A stretch of 64,000 bases of DNA, from contig CAZAWR010000025.1 of the NCBI GenBank assembly GCA_964488865.1, positions 41,406 to 105,405 on the forward strand, read 5' to 3'. Below are positions 59,227-64,000 of this stretch, one piece after another. Under the pieces are notes generated by a model that saw only the letters and a program-made list of their open reading frames with translations, had not been told where the DNA came from and ran no database searches. Both the position numbers and the translations under genes were made by a program. Source of the DNA: MWCO01 sp964488865. Its GTDB lineage: Bacteria > Myxococcota_A > Polyangia > Polyangiales > Polyangiaceae. Every line of letters begins with the position of its first letter. Position 1 is the stretch's first letter.

Positions 59227-59622
59227 AGCCACGCGGCTTCAGCGCGTTTCCCGCAAGGTGCCAGCCTGACACGCCCACGATGGCGAGGTGCTGCACGTCA
59301 TCGTGGTCGCATTCCTTGTCTTGTCGGACCGCGGGGCGAGCGTGCGAGGGGCGTGGAACTGGGGAGTGATTGCATACCCCTCGTGCTCAGCGACAGCGGT
59401 GCTCGTGCTCGTGATCGATCCGCCAATGCGACCGTGGAACATCCGCTCCTGGGGGCTGAGGTCGGAGCGAAGCTTGCGCGACATAGAGACGATCCGGTGA
59501 ACCGTGCGTTTGCCCGTCCTCGCTCGCCCTGGTTCCAGTAGCCCTCGTACCACGATGGCATCGATGCAAGCGGCTAGCACGAGCACGAGCAAGAGCACGA
59601 GGAGAGAGTATGCAAACACTCC
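59227..59622. other. Intergenic region with CGAGCA-type low-complexity repeats
   Basis: Contains simple runs of CTCGTGCTCGTG (about 59397-59415) and of GAGCACGAGCAAGAGCACGA (about 59578-59602). A 126-codon minus-strand frame starts in these repeats and mimics a lipoprotein signal, but its remainder lacks coding bias and I do not regard it as a gene. Confidence 0.6.
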
Positions 59623-60870
59623 CTAGCTGCCGAACCTCTCCAGGATGTCTTTCTTCTTCTTGCCCAGAATGCCGTGACGGGCGCCGACTCTCTTGAATGC
59701 TTCGAACGCACGATCGAGGTCCGCCAGCTCGTGCGCAGCCGAAACTTGCGTGCGAATGCGGGCCTGACCCTTGGGCACCACGGGAAACGAGAAACCTACA
59801 ACGTACACTCCTTCGTCGAACAGTTCGCGCGCCATGTCCGAGGCCAGCTTCGCGTCGTAGAGCATGATGGGCACAATGGGGTGCTCACCCGGACGAAGAT
59901 CGAACCCGGCTTCGGTCAGCATGCGTCGCCAATGCACGGTGTTGCGCGCGAGCTTGTCCCGGTGTTCCGTGGTGGAGGAGAGCAGGTTGAGTACCTCGAT
60001 GGCTGCGCTCACGATGACGGGAGGGACCGTGTTGGAGAACAAGTAGGGCCGCCCCCGCTGACGGCACATCTCCACGATTTCGCTGCGCGCGCTCACGCAC
60101 CCGCCCGATGCCCCGCCCAGCGCCTTGCCGAGCGTGGTGGTGATGATGTCGACTTGCCCCATCACGCCGCACAGTTCGTGCGTGCCGCGGCCCGTTGCCC
60201 CCATGAACCCCGTGGCATGGGAGTCATCCACCAGCACCATGGCGCGGTATCGATCGGCCAGCGCACAGATCTCTCCGAGCCGTGCGATGTCGCCATCCAT
60301 CGAGAAGACGCCGTCGGTCACGATCAGGCGGGACCTAGCGTCCTGGGTTTCGCGCAGCTTCTCCTCGAGGTGCTGCATGTCAGCGTGCTTGAAAGACTCC
60401 TGCCGTGCTTTGCACAACCGAATGCCATCGATGAGGCTGGCATGCACGAGCCGGTCGGCGATGACGACGTCGGCTTCCGCGAGTATTGCCTCGAAGATGG
60501 CGGCGTTGGCGTCAAGGCAAGAGCCGAACAGGATCGTGTCCTCCGTGCCGAGAAACGCGGACATGCGCTGCTCGAGCGTGCGGTGAATGTCCTGGGTCCC
60601 ACAGATGAACCGTACGGAGGACAGTCCGTAGCCGCGGGCATCGAGCCCTCGGTGGGCCGCCGCGAGCACGGCGGGGTGGCTCGACAGGCCCAAGTAGTTG
60701 TTCGCGCAAAGATTGAGCACCCTGCGCGAGGCCGCGCCTGCGGGGTACTCGACGTCGATCCAAGCGTCTTGAACCGAGCGAATCGTCCGCTCCTCCTTCG
60801 CGAGTCCAGCGGCGCGGATGGCATCTAGCTCGGTTCGAAGCCGGCTCCTCTCGTCGGCGGTGATCGGCAT
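59623..60870 (-). CDS. Glycine C-acetyltransferase / 2-amino-3-oxobutyrate CoA ligase-like (alpha-oxoamine synthase)
   Basis: A 415-residue PLP enzyme. The N-terminus and core follow KBL closely: VLNLCANNYLGLSSHP, VRFICGTQDIHRTLEQRM, ILFGSCLDANAAIFEAIL, DSHATGFMG and the PLP lysine in TTTLGKALGGASGG, ending VPKGQARIRTQVSAAH. KBL cleaves 2-amino-3-oxobutyrate to glycine and acetyl-CoA, in threonine degradation, usually beside a threonine dehydrogenase gene. No tdh is present; instead it is encoded after MBOAT and acyl-carrier-protein genes, 18 bp from the latter. This could mean use of an acyl-ACP in place of a CoA substrate. AGGAGCGAAAG precedes the ATG. Confidence 0.85.
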   Translation of the reverse strand: MPITADERSRLRTELDAIRAAGLAKEERTIRSVQDAWIDVEYPAGAASRRVLNLCANNYLGLSSHPAVLAAAHRGLDARGYGLSSVRFICGTQDIHRTLEQRMSAFLGTEDTILFGSCLDANAAIFEAILAEADVVIADRLVHASLIDGIRLCKARQESFKHADMQHLEEKLRETQDARSRLIVTDGVFSMDGDIARLGEICALADRYRAMVLVDDSHATGFMGATGRGTHELCGVMGQVDIITTTLGKALGGASGGCVSARSEIVEMCRQRGRPYLFSNTVPPVIVSAAIEVLNLLSSTTEHRDKLARNTVHWRRMLTEAGFDLRPGEHPIVPIMLYDAKLASDMARELFDEGVYVVGFSFPVVPKGQARIRTQVSAAHELADLDRAFEAFKRVGARHGILGKKKKDILERFGS

Positions 60871-60888
60871 CTTTCGCTCCTGTCGGGG

Positions 60889-61140
60889 CTACTTGGCGCT
60901 GTGCTTGCGAAGCAGATCGGAAATTTGACGGACGGTCTCGAACGCCTCCGGCGTGGCCTCGTGGTCGGGAATGCGCACGTGGTGCTTCTTCTCGAAGTGC
61001 GTGCGAAGCGAGACCATGGAGAACGAGTCGACGATACCGGAACTGATCAGGGGGGTGTCGAGACCGATCTCCTGATCTATGTCTTCATCCAGGTACTCGC
61101 GCTCGATGTAGTCGGCGATTGTTTTCTGAAGCTCATCCAT
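60889..61140 (-). CDS. Acyl/peptidyl carrier protein
   Basis: About 83 residues from the ATG at 61140. Acidic (DELQKTIADYIEREYLDEDI) with the phosphopantetheine site GIVDSFSMVSLRTHF, where the Ser follows Asp as expected. Carrier proteins hold thioester-linked acyl or aminoacyl groups. It is placed between an MBOAT acyltransferase and an alpha-oxoamine synthase, so it may supply acyl groups to either. The Shine-Dalgarno sequence is weak. The preceding gene ends 156 bp upstream. Confidence 0.85.
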   Translation of the reverse strand: MDELQKTIADYIEREYLDEDIDQEIGLDTPLISSGIVDSFSMVSLRTHFEKKHHVRIPDHEATPEAFETVRQISDLLRKHSAK

Positions 61141-61296
61141 GTCGAAACCTGCTGATGGTGGGACGCAAGATCCAAAGACGGCCCGATGGCATGTGCTCGG
61201 GGTGACGCTCGTGAGCCCTGAGCACGAACAGCTCGGTCTGTACCACAAACATCGAGCGTTGCCACTCCACGCGAGCGAGGGTTCGTGCCCATTGAA

Positions 61297-62757
61297 TCAG
61301 AACTGGAAGTAGACGAACGGTACGACTGCCGACGTCGCGGCCTCCCGTAGGAGCGTTGCTACCGCGAAGAGTACTGCACCTTGGGCCCAGAAGGGGAGGT
61401 CTGCGTAGCCGGTACGGAGCGAGTCGTACAGCTTGGTGGGCGTGTAGTGTGCGAGCAAGCCGACCGCCAGTGCAGCCACGACCCAACCATGCAGATTCGG
61501 ATGGTAGGTCGTGAAGCTTGTGAGCCTGCTGAGCATTGCCCATGCCGAAGTGAAGGTTTCTGACCGAAAGAACACCCAAGTGAGGCTGACGAAGTGGAAG
61601 GTCAGCACAACGCCCAGAACGCGTCGCCACGTCGGCATCTTCTTGCGCCGCTTGCGGGTCAGGCCCCGTGATTCTTGCCACCGCCACCATAGGAACGTGG
61701 CGCACAGACCCAGACCGTGCAGGAAGCCCCAGAACACGAACGTCCACGATGCGCCGTGCCACAGCCCCCCAAGCAGCATCGTGATCATGAAGTTGCGCAC
61801 GGTCTTGGCCGTGCTTCCCATCGACCCGCCCAGAGGTAAGAACAGGTAGTCGCGAAGCCATGTGGACAGCGAGATGTGCCAGCGGTTCCAGAAGTCCTGC
61901 AGGTTGACGGCCTTGTAGGGTGAGTTGAAGTTCACAGGGAACTTCACCCCCAATAGCGCCGCAGATCCGATGGCGATGTCCGTGTACCCGGAGAAGTCGC
62001 AGTAGATCTGCACCGAGTAGCCGTAGATCGCGGCGAGCACCTCCAGCGCCGAGTAGCTCGAGGGTTGCTGAAACACACGGTCGACGAAGTTGACGGACAG
62101 GTAGTCGCTGATGACGATCTTCTTCATCAGCCCCATCGCGATGAGAAACATTGCCCGTCCAGCCTCGGTCTCGTCGAAGACCGGATCTCGCTCGAACTGT
62201 GGGATCAGGTCCCGTGGACGCACGATGGGGCCAGCCACGAGGTGGGGGAAGAAGGCGACGAACAGCAGGTACTTCAGGTAGCTGTCGCACGGCTTGGTCG
62301 TGCCACGGTACACGTCGATGACGTAGCTCATGGACTCGAAGGTGAAGAACGAGATGCCGATGGGCAGACCGACGCGCAGGTAGATGGGGGCCACGCTCCA
62401 TCCGAGCGCGCCCGCCGCGGCCTGTACCGTGTCGATGCCGAAGTTCCAGTACTTGAATATGGCCAGAAAGCCGAGGTTTACGACCACGGTGCCGATCAGC
62501 CACAGCTTGCGCTTCCGAGCGTCTTCGCACTTGGCGATCCTTGCGCCCAGCCAGTAGTCGATCGTGGAGGACAGGAAGATGAGCGGCAGGAAGTACCAGC
62601 TCCACTGCGCGTAGAAGAAGTAGCTGGCAGCCAGGAGGAAGACGAGCCGCAGCGACCGGAGTCGCATCAACGCCCAGCTGGCGACGAAGACGACGATGAA
62701 GAACCAGGCGTAGGACAGGGTGTTGAAGAGCACGGGAGCTTGCTTCCCGTACCCCAT
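61297..62757 (-). CDS. MBOAT-family membrane acyltransferase (AlgI/DltB-like)
   Basis: About 486 residues from the ATG at 62757, which has GGGGGA upstream; an ATG at 62826 would add a non-hydrophobic extension. Multi-pass protein with the MBOAT features: FNTLSYAWFFIVVFVASWAL, PIGISFFTFESMSYVIDVYR, FVAFFPHLVAGPIVRPRDLI, DFWNRWHISLSTWLRDYLF and the catalytic His in LLGGLWHGASWTFVFW. MBOATs transfer acyl groups to surface polysaccharide, teichoic acid or lipids; AlgI-type members need partner proteins. The ACP and PLP-enzyme genes follow on the same strand. Confidence 0.9.
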   Translation of the reverse strand: MGYGKQAPVLFNTLSYAWFFIVVFVASWALMRLRSLRLVFLLAASYFFYAQWSWYFLPLIFLSSTIDYWLGARIAKCEDARKRKLWLIGTVVVNLGFLAIFKYWNFGIDTVQAAAGALGWSVAPIYLRVGLPIGISFFTFESMSYVIDVYRGTTKPCDSYLKYLLFVAFFPHLVAGPIVRPRDLIPQFERDPVFDETEAGRAMFLIAMGLMKKIVISDYLSVNFVDRVFQQPSSYSALEVLAAIYGYSVQIYCDFSGYTDIAIGSAALLGVKFPVNFNSPYKAVNLQDFWNRWHISLSTWLRDYLFLPLGGSMGSTAKTVRNFMITMLLGGLWHGASWTFVFWGFLHGLGLCATFLWWRWQESRGLTRKRRKKMPTWRRVLGVVLTFHFVSLTWVFFRSETFTSAWAMLSRLTSFTTYHPNLHGWVVAALAVGLLAHYTPTKLYDSLRTGYADLPFWAQGAVLFAVATLLREAATSAVVPFVYFQF

Positions 62758-62986
62758 CTGTCCCCCGCGTTCCAGGGCTGGCCGATGCGCAAAGACGTTC
62801 CGAGCAAGACGTGTGCAGCACCGCAAAGACGGGCGCCGACTCCGGTCAGGGACTCGGAAGCTTTGGCGCCTGATCCGGGTCGCCTAGGGTAGCTTGCTCG
62901 GCTTGGAGGGAGATGGTAGGAGGACCAGAGAGAGCCTGAAGCGATCCCGCCAGCCAAGATGGTTCGGGGTCAGGCGAGGAGGACCC

Positions 62987-63175
62987 TTGGGAAGCGTTGG
63001 ACCCACTGAGTGGCTGATGATCGCATTCGTGGCCGTGCTGCTCTTCGGCTCGGGGCGCATCGCGGATCTTGGCAAAGGGCTTGGCGAAGGGATCAGGAAC
63101 TTCAAGAAGGGCATCCGCGACGTTCCTGGCGATGGCGATGTCGATGACCCTGAGCCCAACAAGCTTCGGTCGTAG
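62987..63175 (+). CDS. Sec-independent translocase TatA-like protein
   Basis: A 62-residue protein from a TTG at 62987, supported by AGGAGG at 62977-62982. The TatA signature: SVGPTEWLMIAFVAVLLFGS (N-terminal helix), GRIADLGKGLGEGIRNFKKG (amphipathic helix), then an acidic tail DGDVDDPEPNK. No tatB or tatC follows, so it is a solitary tatA as found in many genomes. The ORF could be read up to 62894, but residues before the TTG are charged and would not form the TatA N-terminus. Confidence 0.8.
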   Translation: MGSVGPTEWLMIAFVAVLLFGSGRIADLGKGLGEGIRNFKKGIRDVPGDGDVDDPEPNKLRS

Positions 63176-63235
63176 TTCCCGTTCTCGGAGCGCTGAGCGT
63201 TCCTCTCGGCGGACCCGGAATTCTTCTGGCTCGTC

Positions 63236-63946
63236 TCAGCCCGCTCCCTGGCGCGCGGCCCTGCGCTCGCGCGTCTTCACGTACAGAAAAAAGAGCAGGA
63301 AGACGACGATAGCCCCCACCACGAAGCCCACTCCGACCCTTCCAGCGATGCGGTGCAGCCACTCGGCCCCGTAGTGCGAAGCCAGCGTGCCGAGCGTCAT
63401 CCAGACCGGTACGGTCACCAAGCAGCCGACGAAGTCGAAGAACACGAACTTCCACAGCTTCACCCGCATGGTTCCCGCGGTGAAGAAGGTCACGAAGCGA
63501 ACGCCCGCGACCTGCCTACCCAGAAACACGGTGAAGCTGCCGTAGGAGTCGAACCACCTTTGTACCCTCGCAATCCGAGCATCGGTGAGGGCCCGGCGCA
63601 GGAACTTGGCGCGATCGCGAAGACCGAACCCGTACTTGCGGCCCATCCAGTACGCGACGAGGTCTCCTGCCAGGATGGCCGTCACGACCATCCCGAAGGA
63701 CGCCAGGTACTGGGAGAAGATGAATTGGTCGTGGCACTGCTTGTAGGTTGTGAACCCAGTGATGGTCAACGGCACGTCTTCGGGAAGGGGAAGGCCGACG
63801 CCAGACAGGAAGAGCACGACCAGAACGGTCACCCAGATGAGGCCTCGATGATCGAGGTTCCACTGAGGATCGAAAGCGGTCTCCACGAGGCTCGCCATCC
63901 AACCCTGCTGGGTGGCGGCTGTGGCTAGGATGACATACACGGGCAT
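63236..63946 (-). CDS. DedA-family membrane protein (second in window)
   Basis: A 236-residue protein with four to five hydrophobic segments: LIWVTVLVVLFLSGVGLPLP, EDVPLTITGFTTYK, ILAGDLVAYWMGRKYGFGLR, then VFLGRQVAGVRFVTFFTAGT with the family Arg pair, and GVGFVVGAIVVFLLFFLYVK. Distinguished from the DedA gene at 56610 by the LPLPEDVPL variant of the first re-entrant segment. Probably involved in lipid-carrier recycling or membrane homeostasis. The start codon and upstream promoter fall in the last 54 bp of the window. Confidence 0.85.
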   Translation of the reverse strand: MPVYVILATAATQQGWMASLVETAFDPQWNLDHRGLIWVTVLVVLFLSGVGLPLPEDVPLTITGFTTYKQCHDQFIFSQYLASFGMVVTAILAGDLVAYWMGRKYGFGLRDRAKFLRRALTDARIARVQRWFDSYGSFTVFLGRQVAGVRFVTFFTAGTMRVKLWKFVFFDFVGCLVTVPVWMTLGTLASHYGAEWLHRIAGRVGVGFVVGAIVVFLLFFLYVKTRERRAARQGAG

Positions 63947-64000
63947 GGGACTAGTCCCTAATCAAGCGAAGGCCGAGCGCGAAGCGCAAGGCGGATTGGG

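Noticed and set aside
59239..59619. 126-codon minus-strand ORF with a lipobox-like N-terminus
   Set aside because: The hydrophobic start comes from a simple CTCGTG repeat; the rest lacks coding bias and any motif.
62941..62990. Fifth copy of the dispersed intergenic repeat before tatA
   Set aside because: Only short stretches (GTTCGGGGT, GCGAGGAGG) are reminiscent; below what I would call a match.

Overview
The window is high-GC bacterial DNA that reads like an accessory-rich stretch of a Myxococcota genome, probably class Polyangia. Three things suggest this: two or three proteins end in a MYXO-CTERM-like tail (Gly/Cys motif, hydrophobic helix, Arg cluster); there are many Ser/Gly/Ala-rich, Cys-rich lipoproteins; and TPR-CHAT, Ser/Thr-kinase-like and ECF-sigma genes lie close together. 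This placement is inference, because no rRNA or other marker gene is present. I found no tRNA, rRNA or CRISPR array. A run of exactly 100 N (22377-22476) is an assembly gap inside a gene.

Layout. 1-8.2 kb: the end of a zinc metallopeptidase, a LysE exporter, a lipoprotein TPR-CHAT protease-like gene, a kinase-like gene that lacks the DFG aspartate, then an ECF-type sigma factor translationally coupled to a membrane (anti-sigma-like) protein. 8.5-13 kb: a two-gene RdgC-like unit, an ETF-beta-type methyltransferase, a TerB protein and an amidase. 13-33.3 kb: a long surface/secretome region with GH43, Cys-rich lipoproteins, a 1072-aa MYXO-CTERM protein, beta-barrel and beta-propeller proteins, an intradiol-dioxygenase-like lipoprotein, a tandem pair of duplicated Cys-rich lipoproteins, and a second sigma/FecR-type anti-sigma operon ending in a Cys-rich lipoprotein. 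33.9-40.6 kb: a compact rnfCDGEAB operon followed by rseC-like and apbE genes, a complete ferredoxin:NAD+ oxidoreductase with its flavin-attachment enzyme. 40.6-49.6 kb: an outer-membrane-type protein with a polyproline linker, a MYXO-CTERM subtilisin, an extensin-family lipoprotein gene split by a small TA-flanked inverted-repeat element, a Cys-rich secreted protein, an esterase-like lipoprotein and a GH39-like lipoprotein. 49.7-59.2 kb: transport genes (NSS transporter with a tiny partner, PadR-regulated RND pump, DedA, Na/Pi cotransporter behind a Pho-box-like site). 59.6-64 kb: a KBL-ACP-MBOAT operon, TatA and a second DedA protein.

The most noteworthy observations are: (i) a 262-bp MITE-like insertion at 45385-45646 that keeps the extensin gene in frame, and whose virtual removal restores the family motif; (ii) an internally deleted, 5'-degraded paralogue (33340-33621) of the OMP gene at 40651, so that related sequences flank the Rnf block; (iii) a KBL/ACP/MBOAT operon of unexplained chemistry; (iv) an intergenic repeat family in four places; (v) a Na/Pi cotransporter that appears to start at ATT behind a Pho-box-like site; and (vi) several decayed 3' ends of lipoprotein genes. 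All functional names come from reading motifs and family resemblance; no database search was possible.
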